Source: UBA2450 sp045132035 (GTDB taxonomy: Bacteria > Bacillota_I > Bacilli_A > RFN20 > CAG-826). Taken from it: 19,193 bases of DNA. A program made the position numbers and the translations under genes. The stretch spans positions 1 to 19,193 of the forward strand of contig JBGURM010000087.1 of assembly GCA_045132035.1 (NCBI GenBank), in the 5' to 3' direction. The notes beneath the pieces are model-generated. The model was not told the origin of the DNA. It did not search any database and was given only the letters and a program-made list of their open reading frames with translations. This document shows, one piece after another, positions 1 to 7,415 of this stretch (position 1 is the stretch's first letter; each line of letters starts with the position of its first letter).

Positions 1-218
1 CCCGCCACTTCTCCAGCGATTAATTCAACCACTTCAACAAGCCAGAAACCGATTAAAGGCATAAGAGCCTGCATGAATCCAAAAACAAAAGCGATAAAAA
101 GTGATTTTTTAACATTGATATCTTTATATGTTAATCCATCAGTTAAAGCAACTGAGAAAGCATCCATAGAAAGTCCGATACCAAGAAAGAAAATTTGAAT
201 TAGTATTTCAAAAGTCAT
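1..218 (-). CDS. mntP: Manganese efflux pump MntP, N-terminal part (cut by window edge)
   Basis: The ATG lies at 218-216 and the frame runs open off the left edge, giving the first 72 residues. The protein begins MTFEILIQIFFLGIGL and carries SMDAFSVALTDG at about residues 17-28, followed by FGFMQALMPLIG. The SMDAF motif with its Asp in the first membrane helix and the Gly-rich FGxxQxLxPLIG segment are typical of the MntP (DUF204) family, six-helix inner-membrane proteins that export Mn(II). The predicted -10 box ends only 7 bases before the ATG and no Shine-Dalgarno site is visible, so the mRNA may be leaderless. No yybP-ykoY riboswitch fits in the short upstream space. It is divergent from the oxidoreductase gene at 341. 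The C-terminal half is not seen. Confidence 0.85.
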   Translation of the reverse strand, partial: MTFEILIQIFFLGIGLSMDAFSVALTDGLTYKDINVKKSLFIAFVFGFMQALMPLIGFWLVEVVELIAGEVA

Positions 219-225
219 ATCGCAT

Positions 226-254
226 ATTATAGTCCTTATATGTTTTATTTACCA
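226..254 (-). promoter_or_regulatory. Probable mntP promoter, leaderless type
   Basis: On the minus strand a perfect TATAAT lies at 231-226, 7 bases before the mntP ATG. The hexamer 17 bases upstream (TGGTAA, 254-249) is a poor -35, so the call rests mainly on the -10. The stretch ATATAAGGACTATAAT recurs with one change at the abrB-type promoter near 13135. Confidence 0.5.
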
Positions 255-284
255 CTATCATTTCTTTTTTAAAGAAAAAAGTTA

Positions 285-329
285 TTCAATTTTTAAAATA
301 ACAGAGTTATGATTTTATTACATAAGGAG
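285..329 (+). promoter_or_regulatory. Promoter and ribosome site for the FAD oxidoreductase
   Basis: TTCAAT (285-290) and TATGAT (308-313) are 17 bases apart. A ribosome site AAGGAG follows at 324-329, 11 bases before the ATG at 341. This supports that start codon. The -35 is a weak match. Confidence 0.5.
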
Positions 330-340
330 CATATTTTTAT

Positions 341-1801
341 ATGAGCGATTTAAAACAGAGAATCTGTATTATTGGTGCGGGACCTGCGGGTCTTTCAGCT
401 GCCATGTATCTCGAGAAAAAAGGATACACCAACTATGTTATTTATGAAAAATTAAACAAGGTTGGAGGAAAATGCTGGTCACCAAAAATTAAAGTAAAAC
501 ACAATGGTGTCGAAGAAGAAAGAAGCTTCGAAACCGGTGCTATTATGGGCGCTATCACATATCACGCTGTTAGTGAAATGGAAGAATTCGGCGGATATTA
601 CCACAAAGGCCCAGATTTCAAACCAGGCGAACCAAACATGAGAAGAGAGTTCCGTAAAACCACTGGTGAAATTGATCATCCATTCGAACCAAAAGTGAAC
701 TTCTCATTCAAAAAACTTTCAGGCTTACTTAAATTAAAGAAGCAAATGAAAAAACTCAATCATTTAATGCAAACAAAATATGTTGGCTATGATTGTTATG
801 GACACCTCGGTGTCGCTAAAGGCGAATACTATGGTATTTCTAAAGGCGTCGATGGATATTGTGGCGCTACAAAAGAAACATCATTCCCAAATTACATTAA
901 AGGAACAAACCCAAATCTTAAAGATTTAGCGTTACCATTCGCTGAATTCTGTAAACTCAATGGTGTTGAAGAAGTCCAAAGAATTTGGATCGCACCATTC
1001 ACCTCATTCGGTTATGGCTTCTTTGATGAAATCCCAACCGCGTTAGTCATGAAATATCTTGATGTCACTACCGCTCTTGAATTCGTCAATATGAAGTTAT
1101 GGACATGGCAAGATGGAACACAAGAAATTTATGTTCACGTTAATAACAAATTACAACATCCAGCCGTTTTACAAACCGAAGTCGTTAAAGTTGAACGTCC
1201 AGATGGTAAAGTCTTAGTGACCATTAAAGGCAAAGACGGAAAAGAAAAGGTCGAAGAATTCGATAAATTAATCGTTACCACACCTCTTGATTACTTTGCA
1301 AATTACGCAGACGCAACCAAAGAAGAAAAAGAATTATTCTCCAAGATTATTCACGAAAGATATATCGACTATATCGCAACCTTCGAAGAAGGCAAGAGTC
1401 CAGTTATCTCCGGTTACCTTGTTGAAAACATGGTTCCAGAAAGACTTGGACACGCCATGGTTTATTACAATAGATGGCAACATCTTGGTAATGACTGCCC
1501 AGTTACAGTCTACGCTTTAGCAAACCACACTGGTACACCAGATGTTACCTATGAATTTGCTCAAAAGACCATGGATGAAGATATGGTTAAAGTCGGCTTC
1601 CCAATTAAAGAAAAATTATATCCTCAAGAAGTCTACTACTGCCCACACGTTTCTGCTAAAGATTACGCGGATGGTTGGTATGACAAACTTGAAGCTTTAC
1701 AAGGCACAAAGAACACATATTACGCTGGTGAAATTATCTCCTTCGGTGATATGGAAGATACTTGTGCTGCTAGTAAAGATATCATTGGAAGATTCTTCTA
1801 A
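341..1801 (+). CDS. FAD-dependent amine-oxidase-like oxidoreductase
   Basis: The 486-residue protein has a dinucleotide-binding fold at its very N-terminus: ICIIGAGPAGLSAAMYLEKKG (GxGxxG at residues 12-17), the acidic end of strand 2 in VIYEK (E36), and the following VGGKC typical of flavin amine oxidases and related NAD(P)-binding-8 proteins. FDKLIVTTPLDYF in the second half resembles the second FAD-contacting segment. The C-terminal YYAGEIISFGDMEDT matches the usual final FAD-binding motif, where the flavin sits near a Gly-Glu pair. Length fits the family. Substrate cannot be read from sequence: protoporphyrinogen-oxidase-like, polyamine-oxidase-like and desaturase-like proteins share this layout. 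No signal peptide is seen, so it should be cytosolic. It is the only clear plus-strand gene in the window, has its own promoter, and ends at a strong hairpin terminator. Confidence 0.8.
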   Translation: MSDLKQRICIIGAGPAGLSAAMYLEKKGYTNYVIYEKLNKVGGKCWSPKIKVKHNGVEEERSFETGAIMGAITYHAVSEMEEFGGYYHKGPDFKPGEPNMRREFRKTTGEIDHPFEPKVNFSFKKLSGLLKLKKQMKKLNHLMQTKYVGYDCYGHLGVAKGEYYGISKGVDGYCGATKETSFPNYIKGTNPNLKDLALPFAEFCKLNGVEEVQRIWIAPFTSFGYGFFDEIPTALVMKYLDVTTALEFVNMKLWTWQDGTQEIYVHVNNKLQHPAVLQTEVVKVERPDGKVLVTIKGKDGKEKVEEFDKLIVTTPLDYFANYADATKEEKELFSKIIHERYIDYIATFEEGKSPVISGYLVENMVPERLGHAMVYYNRWQHLGNDCPVTVYALANHTGTPDVTYEFAQKTMDEDMVKVGFPIKEKLYPQEVYYCPHVSAKDYADGWYDKLEALQGTKNTYYAGEIISFGDMEDTCAASKDIIGRFF

Positions 1802-1816
1802 TCATAAAAGCAAACT

Positions 1817-1840
1817 AAAAGACGGCATCGCCGTCTTTTT
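1817..1840. terminator. Bidirectional rho-independent terminator between convergent genes
   Basis: AAAAGACGGC (1817-1826) and GCCGTCTTTT (1830-1839) form a perfect 10-bp stem with loop ATC. The T run at 1836-1840 serves the plus-strand oxidoreductase. The A run at 1817-1820 gives a shorter U-tract for the minus-strand gene ending at 1859. It is unrelated in sequence to the terminator family on the minus strand. Confidence 0.9.
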
Positions 1841-1858
1841 CTTTTTCATTTAACCATG

Positions 1859-2830
1859 TTAAATGCTATTGTGCATTTTTCTAAATCTTGGTGACATGCT
1901 ATCAAGTTTAGCGAAGTCACTTTCAGTAGGCATATCTTGAATACCAGCGGCCATATAGTTACGCATAACGCCAACTAAGACGAATGGACGGATAAGCACG
2001 CTATGAAGAATACCCCAAATAATTAAACCAATAACTGCTGCAAGAACAATCGCAAATGTCGTTGGATTAGTTAAAGCTGGATGAATATCAGCGCTTTCTC
2101 TAGCAGCGAAATCAGCAATTTCTTTAACAATTGGATCAAACATAGTTGGGAATTGCATAAAGATTAAATATGAAATTCCAAAGAATCCGCCACCAATAAG
2201 GACGAGAGATAATAATCCCATACCGAAAATTCTTCCAATATTACGAATTAATGTCTTACCATGTTTAAAGAAGATAACGGCACCTTCACATCCTGCTTTT
2301 GCAGTGCTGATATCTTTACGATAAAGAATCCATCCTAAGCAGCAATCACATAAATAACTAAGTAATGTTTGGACTGCGGAATCAATCGCGGAAGTGACAC
2401 TATTACCAACTTGTCCACCAACCATTGTTCCTAAACGGTTAATACCTCTACTAATTTGATTAACAATTGCTCTAATTGCTCTAGTTACTAAATAAAAACC
2501 AGTGATACTAGCGAATCTTCCTTTAATTTCTTCAAAGCCTTGTTTAAAGGAACGATCTGGAAGATTTCCTTCTGTAACTCCTTTGACCATCATTGATATT
2601 TGAGCAGCTTTAATACGGTTCGTAATAAAAATATTAATTAAAACCGCTAAGATGATGCCAATAACTAGTCCGATAATTAAACCGATAAAAGCTCTACTTG
2701 ATGCAGTGCTATCAGCGATAAAGAATCCTCCAACAGCAGATCCACCAAGAATAGCAAAGACAAGTATATCAACAAGAAACATCAATAATGAGAAAGATAA
2801 TGTCTTTCTATATACTTGAAAATTTGTCAT
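1859..2830 (-). CDS. Multi-pass membrane protein of unknown function
   Basis: This 323-residue protein is not recognised. Hydrophobic segments lie at about residues 13-38, 47-70, 200-226 and 257-282, suggesting four membrane helices. They surround an amphipathic middle (about 85-195) containing a Cys cluster CDCC at 161-164 and a second Cys at 181 in the segment STAKAGCEGAVIFFKHGKTL. The protein is rich in Gly and Ile within membrane segments and has a short soluble tail. No catalytic motif is visible. The ribosome site AAAGGAGAG 8 bases before ATG supports the start. It has its own promoter and a shared terminator, so it appears to be a single-gene unit, downstream of but separate from the feo operon. 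Confidence 0.75.
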   Translation of the reverse strand: MTNFQVYRKTLSFSLLMFLVDILVFAILGGSAVGGFFIADSTASSRAFIGLIIGLVIGIILAVLINIFITNRIKAAQISMMVKGVTEGNLPDRSFKQGFEEIKGRFASITGFYLVTRAIRAIVNQISRGINRLGTMVGGQVGNSVTSAIDSAVQTLLSYLCDCCLGWILYRKDISTAKAGCEGAVIFFKHGKTLIRNIGRIFGMGLLSLVLIGGGFFGISYLIFMQFPTMFDPIVKEIADFAARESADIHPALTNPTTFAIVLAAVIGLIIWGILHSVLIRPFVLVGVMRNYMAAGIQDMPTESDFAKLDSMSPRFRKMHNSI

Positions 2831-2852
2831 ATATTTCTCTCCTTTAGTTTGT

Positions 2853-2882
2853 AATATACAAAATTATCTATTAGATAGTCAA
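2853..2882 (-). promoter_or_regulatory. Promoter of the unknown membrane protein, with a palindrome in the spacer
   Basis: TTGACT (2882-2877) and TATATT (2858-2853) are separated by 18 bases on the minus strand. The spacer contains the perfect palindrome TATCTATTAGATA (2865-2877; 6-bp arms, one central base), which could be an operator. No regulator is identifiable for it. Confidence 0.6.
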
Positions 2883-2890
2883 CTTATTTA

Positions 2891-2922
2891 AAGAAAAAAG
2901 AGCAGTGCCTATTCGACACTGC
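2891..2922 (-). terminator. Terminator of the feo operon (repeated GGYACTG family)
   Basis: Read on the minus strand, GCAGTGTC pairs with GGCACTGC around loop GAATA (stem 2922-2902), followed by a T-rich tract at 2901-2891. The stem has one U-G wobble next to the loop, which the other members of the family at 11323, 13158, 13576 and 18156 also have. Confidence 0.85.
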
Positions 2923-2941
2923 CCAATTTATTTTGGTGGTT

Positions 2942-3130
2942 TTATTTTGAATACATTTTGTGATATTCGTCTAATAATTGCTTCTTGCTTTTATGGCAAC
3001 ATTCACATTCACCTGTTGGTAAATGATGCATCTTCTTATAGATATAGCGGGCAATCACTGCGATTAGAAACATAACCGTAGCGATAACCACTAATATTTC
3101 AATCCATAATGTAGCAGGATTAAGAAACAT
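2942..3130 (-). CDS. Small FeoB-associated Cys-rich membrane protein
   Basis: This 62-residue protein has one N-terminal membrane helix (about residues 9-31) followed by a basic stretch and GECECCHKSKKQLL, with the CxCC motif at 37-40. That layout matches the FeoB-associated Cys-rich membrane protein family (Pfam FeoB_associated), found after feoB in many Bacillota and thought to help FeoB, perhaps by handling Fe(II) at the cytosolic face. Its ATG overlaps the feoB stop by one base (TAATG), so translation is probably coupled; no strong ribosome site is seen. It is the last gene of the operon, 20 bases before the terminator stem. Its precise role in the family is not established. Confidence 0.85.
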   Translation of the reverse strand: MFLNPATLWIEILVVIATVMFLIAVIARYIYKKMHHLPTGECECCHKSKKQLLDEYHKMYSK

Positions 3131-5451
3131 TACGCTCTTGCCTCTGCTTTCCTTTTGTTATATACGCGAATTGATACAAATGTACAAACTCCGATAATAA
3201 CTAAACCAAGAGTAACGGGTAAGGCCCACGCTAATGAATTGATATCAAAGCATGATAAGAAGACATAGACGAAGCAGGCACCAATAAATGATGTAATAAT
3301 CCAGAAGAGTAATGTGTACTTGAATGTTCCTTTCTTTAATTCTGCCTTAGCAGTTGCACAAGCAGCAAAGCAAGGAATAGTTAACATGTTGAAGGCAATA
3401 AATGAGATACAGCTTTGCCAGGTGATACCAGTCGCATTAATCATTTGAGTAACCGCGGTAACACCCTCTTCATCAGCTTTAATCGCATCAATAATTGCTG
3501 GATCAACTGTGCCACTATTTAAGAAAGCAACAGCAACTGCTCCTAAAGTAATAAATGTTGCGATAACGTTTTCTTTAGCAATTAATCCAGTAATAGCCGC
3601 AACAGCGAATACCCAACCAATCGTTGTTAATTGAGAGCCAAATCCAAGTGGAGTAAATAATGGTTGGATAAACATGCCAATTGAGGCAAGAATCGAATCT
3701 TGCATACTGTCCACCATTTGCCAGTTCCATCCAAAGTTAGATAAGAACCAAATGACAATTGTGGAAGCTAAGATAATGGTAAACGCTTTCTTAACGAAGT
3801 GTTTTGCCTTATCCCAAAGGTGAATCATTAAGGATTTAAATTGTGGCCAGTGATATTGTGGTAACTCCATAATGAATGGAGCAGCGTCACCTTTAAGAGT
3901 TGTGTGTCTTAAGATTAAGACTGCAACGATTGCAGTAATAACACCTAAGACATACATTGAATAGGTAATTAAATCAACACTACCAAATCCAAATACTTCA
4001 CATACACCACCCGCGATTGCGACTAAGATAGGAAGTTTAGCGCCACAAGAGAAGAATGGAATCACTCTAATTGTGGAAATCTTTTCATTTTCATCTGCTA
4101 AAGTTCTGGTGTTGATCATTGCAGGAACCGAACAACCAAATCCCATAATCATTGGGATGAACGCTCTACCAGATAAACCAAATTTTCTAAAGATTCTATC
4201 TAGAATAAAGGCAACACGAGCCATATATCCTGTATCTTCCATGATAGAGAAGAATAAGAATAATACTAAGATTTGAGGTAAGAAACCTAAAATTGAGAAT
4301 AAACCAGATAAGACACCATCACAGATAAATCCAGTGAGCCAATGTCCATCTCCTAACGCTCCTGTCATCGCTGCGTTAGTCGCATCAATAATTCCCGAGA
4401 ATGACATATCGAAGAAATTAAAGAGCATGACACCAGGAGAGTTAATTCCTTTATCAGTCCAGAATAATCCTTCATAGATTGTTCCAGCAAATGAAGGTTC
4501 AACTCCATTTGCTTCAAAAGCTTTTCCGACAAAGAAGAAGTTTTCTGAGAATGTAAAGTGGAATACTAAGAAGAGAATAACTGCGAAGATTAATAATCCC
4601 CACACTTTATGAGTTAAAACCTTATCGATACGATCAGATTTGTTCTCTTTAACTTTTTGTTCCTCTTCGTTAGCGTTTTTAGTGATTGCTTTAGCAAAGT
4701 TAGTTGAGATGTAGTTATATCTTTCATCCGCAACAATTGCTTCAATATCATCACCAAATGTTTCATCATTAAGTGTTTTTTTGAATTCTTCCACCATTGG
4801 GAGAAGATCTTCGTGCATTTTTGATTCAATCTCATCATTCTCAACGAGTTTAACCGCGTGGAATAATGGGTTTTCAACATTCTTGCCTTTAAAAGCAATT
4901 GTGACATCGCCAATAAGGTGTTTTAAGTCTTTGTTATAAATAACGGTCTTACCTAATCTCACTGCTTTACTAGCGTGATAGGCAACTTCCATAAGTTCTT
5001 TGAGGTTTGATTCCTCTAAAGCACTGATTTTAACAACAGGGACTCCTAATTTTTCTTGTAAGAGTTTTTCATCTAACGTATCACCAGCTTTTTCTAAGAC
5101 GTCCATCATGTTAATAGCAATAACAACAGGAACATCAATTTCTAATAGTTGAGTAGTTAGATAGAGGTTTCTCTCTAAGTTTGTTGCGTCAACGATATTA
5201 ATGACACAATCAGGTTTTTCATCGAGAATGTAATTTCTGGAAATTACTTCTTCGTTTGTATATGGTGATAAAGAATAAATACCTGGTAAATCAATAATCG
5301 CAATTGGTTCTTCAAGTTTCTTATAAACACCATCTTTCTTTTCAACAGTAACACCAGGCCAGTTACCAACGTGAGCGGTGCTTCCTGTTAAATTGTTGAA
5401 TAAGGTGGTTTTACCACAGTTTGGATTACCCGCTAAAGCGAAACGTTTCAT
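3130..5451 (-). CDS. feoB: Ferrous iron transporter FeoB
   Basis: FeoB imports Fe(II) across the cytoplasmic membrane and needs its N-terminal G-domain. The 773 residues start directly with that domain: G1 GNPNCGKTT (8-16), G2 Thr in PGVTVEK (35), G3 DLPG (54-57), G4 NMMD (114-117) and G5 SAL (143-145). A helical GDI-like region and a charged linker rich in Glu/Lys follow (to about 280). Then comes the polytopic membrane part with the two FeoB gate signatures FGCSVPAMINTR (about 435-450) and PFFSCGAKLPI (about 465-475), and the late TIPCFAACATAKAEL. All key residues are present and the length is normal. It lies one base after feoA, and the next gene overlaps its stop. Expression should be controlled by the metal-responsive operators at 5934-6009. 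Confidence 0.97.
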   Translation of the reverse strand: MKRFALAGNPNCGKTTLFNNLTGSTAHVGNWPGVTVEKKDGVYKKLEEPIAIIDLPGIYSLSPYTNEEVISRNYILDEKPDCVINIVDATNLERNLYLTTQLLEIDVPVVIAINMMDVLEKAGDTLDEKLLQEKLGVPVVKISALEESNLKELMEVAYHASKAVRLGKTVIYNKDLKHLIGDVTIAFKGKNVENPLFHAVKLVENDEIESKMHEDLLPMVEEFKKTLNDETFGDDIEAIVADERYNYISTNFAKAITKNANEEEQKVKENKSDRIDKVLTHKVWGLLIFAVILFLVFHFTFSENFFFVGKAFEANGVEPSFAGTIYEGLFWTDKGINSPGVMLFNFFDMSFSGIIDATNAAMTGALGDGHWLTGFICDGVLSGLFSILGFLPQILVLFLFFSIMEDTGYMARVAFILDRIFRKFGLSGRAFIPMIMGFGCSVPAMINTRTLADENEKISTIRVIPFFSCGAKLPILVAIAGGVCEVFGFGSVDLITYSMYVLGVITAIVAVLILRHTTLKGDAAPFIMELPQYHWPQFKSLMIHLWDKAKHFVKKAFTIILASTIVIWFLSNFGWNWQMVDSMQDSILASIGMFIQPLFTPLGFGSQLTTIGWVFAVAAITGLIAKENVIATFITLGAVAVAFLNSGTVDPAIIDAIKADEEGVTAVTQMINATGITWQSCISFIAFNMLTIPCFAACATAKAELKKGTFKYTLLFWIITSFIGACFVYVFLSCFDINSLAWALPVTLGLVIIGVCTFVSIRVYNKRKAEARA

Positions 5452-5452
5452 A

Positions 5453-5689
5453 TTAACGGTCCTCCACTTCTAAGACTACTAAGCAAGCCTCGCTTTTACG
5501 AAGTGTTAACTCATAGCCTCTAATCGTGACTTCTAGAGGATCTCCTAATGGAGCTTTTTTACGTAGATAAACTGTTGCCCCTGGAGTCACTCCCATATCA
5601 AATAGTCTTCTACGAAGGCGTCCTTCACCTTCTACTTTCTTAATTAGGCCAGTCTCGCCTATTTTAAATTCATCTAGTCTTTTAAGCAT
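5453..5689 (-). CDS. feoA: FeoA, canonical SH3-like protein
   Basis: This 78-residue protein has the full FeoA signature: KIGETGLIKKVEGEGRLRRR, LFDMGVTPGATV, and APLGDPLEVTIRGYELTLRK. FeoA is a small cytosolic SH3-like protein that binds or stimulates FeoB. It sits one base upstream of feoB and 14 bases after the other feoA-type gene. The ribosome site AGGAAGG 7 bases before ATG supports the start. It is the more conserved of the two FeoA proteins here. Confidence 0.95.
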   Translation of the reverse strand: MLKRLDEFKIGETGLIKKVEGEGRLRRRLFDMGVTPGATVYLRKKAPLGDPLEVTIRGYELTLRKSEACLVVLEVEDR

Positions 5690-5703
5690 AAATTCCTTCC
5701 TTT

Positions 5704-5916
5704 CTACGCGACTAGTATTTTGCTAGCGATAGAACGATCTAACGCTAGTCTTCCATCTTTAATAGCGATGACAACACCGCCATTGACAGATGAAATTACT
5801 GTAATTGAGGAGTTAACTAAAATACCAAGACTTTCTAAATGTTTCTTAGTCTTTTCATCAGTGAGAACTCTCACCACTTTCATTTCAGTATTTAAAGGTG
5901 CTAATCCTATTGGCAT
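5704..5916 (-). CDS. Second, divergent FeoA-domain protein
   Basis: The 70-residue protein MPIGLAPLNTEMKVVRVL... has the FeoA fold pattern: an opening PLNxEMKVV strand, LESLGILVNSSITVISSVNG in place of LxxMGvtPGxxv, and VVIAIKDGRLALDRSIA. It lacks the APLGDPxE turn of the canonical FeoA at 5453. Paired FeoA genes before feoB are common in Bacillota; the first may pair with the second or with FeoB. It is the first gene after the feo promoter and has a strong ribosome site (AGGAGGAG) ending 4 bases before ATG. Confidence 0.9.
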   Translation of the reverse strand: MPIGLAPLNTEMKVVRVLTDEKTKKHLESLGILVNSSITVISSVNGGVVIAIKDGRLALDRSIASKILVA

Positions 5917-5933
5917 ACCTCTCCTCCTTTTCT

Positions 5934-5951
5934 GGTTAGTCTTAACTAACC
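5934..5951. promoter_or_regulatory. Metal-regulator operator, feo box 1
   Basis: GGTTAGT-CTTA-ACTAACC is an inverted repeat with 7-bp arms. It begins about where transcription should start, just after the feo -10 box, so a bound repressor would block initiation or early elongation. Half-site TTAGT/ACTAA resembles DtxR/IdeR-type boxes (TTAGG-N-CCTAA class). The encoded DtxR-family protein at 6039 is the natural candidate to bind it. Confidence 0.75.
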
Positions 5952-5957
5952 TTTACT

Positions 5958-5985
5958 ATTATATACCTATTCATTTCTATGTAAA
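5958..5985 (-). promoter_or_regulatory. feo operon promoter
   Basis: TTTACA (5985-5980) and a perfect TATAAT (5963-5958) are 16 bases apart on the minus strand. The predicted start is near 5951. It is flanked by two copies of the TTAGT-N4-ACTAA operator. Confidence 0.75.
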
Positions 5986-5986
5986 G

Positions 5987-6009
5987 AAAAAAGTTAGTCA
6001 AAACTAACT
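5987..6009 (-). terminator. Regulator-gene terminator that doubles as feo operator box 2
   Basis: On the minus strand AGTTAGT-TTTG-ACTAACT is a 7-bp stem with a 4-base loop followed by a T run (to 5987), a compact terminator for the regulator gene ending at 6039. The same palindrome matches operator box 1 at 5934 in its TTAGT-N4-ACTAA core and sits directly upstream of the feo -35 box. Confidence 0.7.
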
Positions 6010-6038
6010 CTTATATCTTTATTAATAATAAATATCTT

Positions 6039-6410
6039 CTATTTATTTAAAAATTCGGTGCGTTTTTTAATCGCTTCCCAGGCAGTGTCAGAAATGTCAT
6101 GTTCTAAGCGACAAGCATCTTCTTTCGCAGTTTCTTCATCGACCCCGAGATAAATTAACACATTTGTTAGAATAATATGTTTTTCTAAAGTCTTTTCTGC
6201 AATCGCTAAACCTGTAGGTGTCAGGCTAATTTCGCCTTTTTCATTAATTTCGATGTAACCCGCTTCTTTTAATTTATTCATCGCAACAGAAACAGAAGGT
6301 TTAGAAAAAGACATCTCGCGCGCTATATCAATCGCGTGAACATTTTCTTTTTTCTGAGATATTTGCAATATCTTCTCTAAATAATCTTCCTGAGACTCTA
6401 AACGTTTCAT
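6039..6410 (-). CDS. DtxR/MntR-family metal-dependent repressor, short form
   Basis: The 123-residue protein has a winged helix (DYLEKILQIS, DIAREMSFSKPSVSVAMNKL, GYIEINEKGEISLTPTG) and a metal-binding dimer helix (EKHIIL; DACRLEHDIS). By alignment to B. subtilis MntR the likely ligands are D9, E12, H78, C100, E103 and H104. Position 100 is Cys, as in iron-type DtxR, rather than the Glu of MntR, while D9 is as in MntR. So metal choice is mixed by sequence, and gene context favours Fe(II). It is shorter than MntR (142) and lacks the C-terminal SH3-like domain of DtxR. It lies directly upstream of the feo operon it probably represses, separated by its own terminator. Its mRNA looks leaderless. 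Confidence 0.9.
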   Translation of the reverse strand: MKRLESQEDYLEKILQISQKKENVHAIDIAREMSFSKPSVSVAMNKLKEAGYIEINEKGEISLTPTGLAIAEKTLEKHIILTNVLIYLGVDEETAKEDACRLEHDISDTAWEAIKKRTEFLNK

Positions 6411-6416
6411 GCCACT

Positions 6417-6445
6417 ATTATCTATATTTTTAATTTATTTTGCAA
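6417..6445 (-). promoter_or_regulatory. Promoter of the DtxR-type gene, leaderless type
   Basis: TTGCAA (6445-6440) and GATAAT (6422-6417) are exactly 17 bases apart on the minus strand. The -10 ends 6 bases before the ATG and no ribosome site is present. Confidence 0.5.
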
Positions 6446-6458
6446 GCAAGTTGCTTTT

Positions 6459-7415
6459 CTATCGTTTTCCTTTTTCATATGGCTCTCCAAGAGCCTTTGG
6501 ACCAACGTTTCTTTTACTAGTAAAGATTAAAACGATTAAGCAAACAACATATGGTAACGCTAAATAGAAATATGATGATATTCCTAAGTTTGCTAAGAAA
6601 TCAATCGATGGGTAGATAACTGATATTGTTTTAAATAACGAAAAGACAAAAGCACCTAAGAAAATATATAGAGGTTTCCATTGACCAAAGATCAAAACCG
6701 CTAAAGCGAGGAAACCAAATCCATTTGCCCCGTTAGCGAATTCCCATTCCGCATTCATAGTAATAAGTAATAAGCCCCCTAATCCCGCAAATACACCAGA
6801 AGCTAAAACTCCAACATATCTAGTCTTAGTGACATTAATTCCTAAGGAATCCGCACTTGATGGGTTTTCTCCACAGCTAGATAATCTAAGTCCGTATTGA
6901 GTTTTATAAATTAATATATAAATAAGAGGAATTAACACTAAAGCAATAATAACTAACCAATTAAATTTCACCCCTTGAATGCCAAACATATCAACATTAA
7001 ATATCTCGTAAAACCTCGTGAAGTTAAGTCGAGAATTACCAACTGGTAAAGCTTCTGTTTTTGTTACTTGTTTAATTAACACTACTGCTAAAGCAGTACT
7101 TAAAATATTTAAGGCAGTGCCCACTAATGTTTGATTTGCTTTAAATGTGATACAAGCAATCGCTAGTAAAAGCGAATATAATCCTGCACTAACTATAGCA
7201 ACAGCAATAATTACTATTGCGCTAAGCCAATCAGGGACACTATTAGGCATCACATACATCATAATTCCAGCGGAAAATGCTCCAAAAGTCATACATCCTT
7301 CAAGAGAAAGAGCAACTGTGCCACTCTTTTCAGAGAACATTCCACCTAATGCCGTTATAGTTAAAACTGAGACATAGGCTAAAAGAAACGAGATTGTTGA
7401 TAAGACAATTGTCAT
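6459..7415 (-). CDS. Nucleoside-type ABC importer, permease 2
   Basis: The 318-residue protein is a polytopic BPD_transp_2 (RbsC/LivH-like) permease. Near the N-terminus ALGGMFSEKSGTVALSLEGCM matches the ALGGLFSERSGVVNIGLEG signature of NupC/YufQ-type permeases of purine-nucleoside ABC importers. The segment YGLRLSSCGENPSSADSLGINV is the cytosolic EAA-like coupling loop that contacts the ATPase. Its GTG/ATG region overlaps the preceding permease by 4 bases (ATGA), and it is the last gene of a four-gene operon. Substrate is inferred from family and operon order, most likely purine nucleosides; riboflavin or sugars are less likely alternatives. Confidence 0.88.
   Translation of the reverse strand: MTIVLSTISFLLAYVSVLTITALGGMFSEKSGTVALSLEGCMTFGAFSAGIMMYVMPNSVPDWLSAIVIIAVAIVSAGLYSLLLAIACITFKANQTLVGTALNILSTALAVVLIKQVTKTEALPVGNSRLNFTRFYEIFNVDMFGIQGVKFNWLVIIALVLIPLIYILIYKTQYGLRLSSCGENPSSADSLGINVTKTRYVGVLASGVFAGLGGLLLITMNAEWEFANGANGFGFLALAVLIFGQWKPLYIFLGAFVFSLFKTISVIYPSIDFLANLGISSYFYLALPYVVCLIVLIFTSKRNVGPKALGEPYEKGKR

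Noticed and set aside
219..340. yybP-ykoY manganese riboswitch before mntP
   Set aside because: The predicted transcription start is at the ATG and the space holds the divergent promoter; no riboswitch core seen.
6441..6457. AAGCAA/TTGCTT hairpin as terminator of the nucleoside importer operon
   Set aside because: The arms leave a one-base loop, the workable stem is 4 bp, and there is no T run after it.
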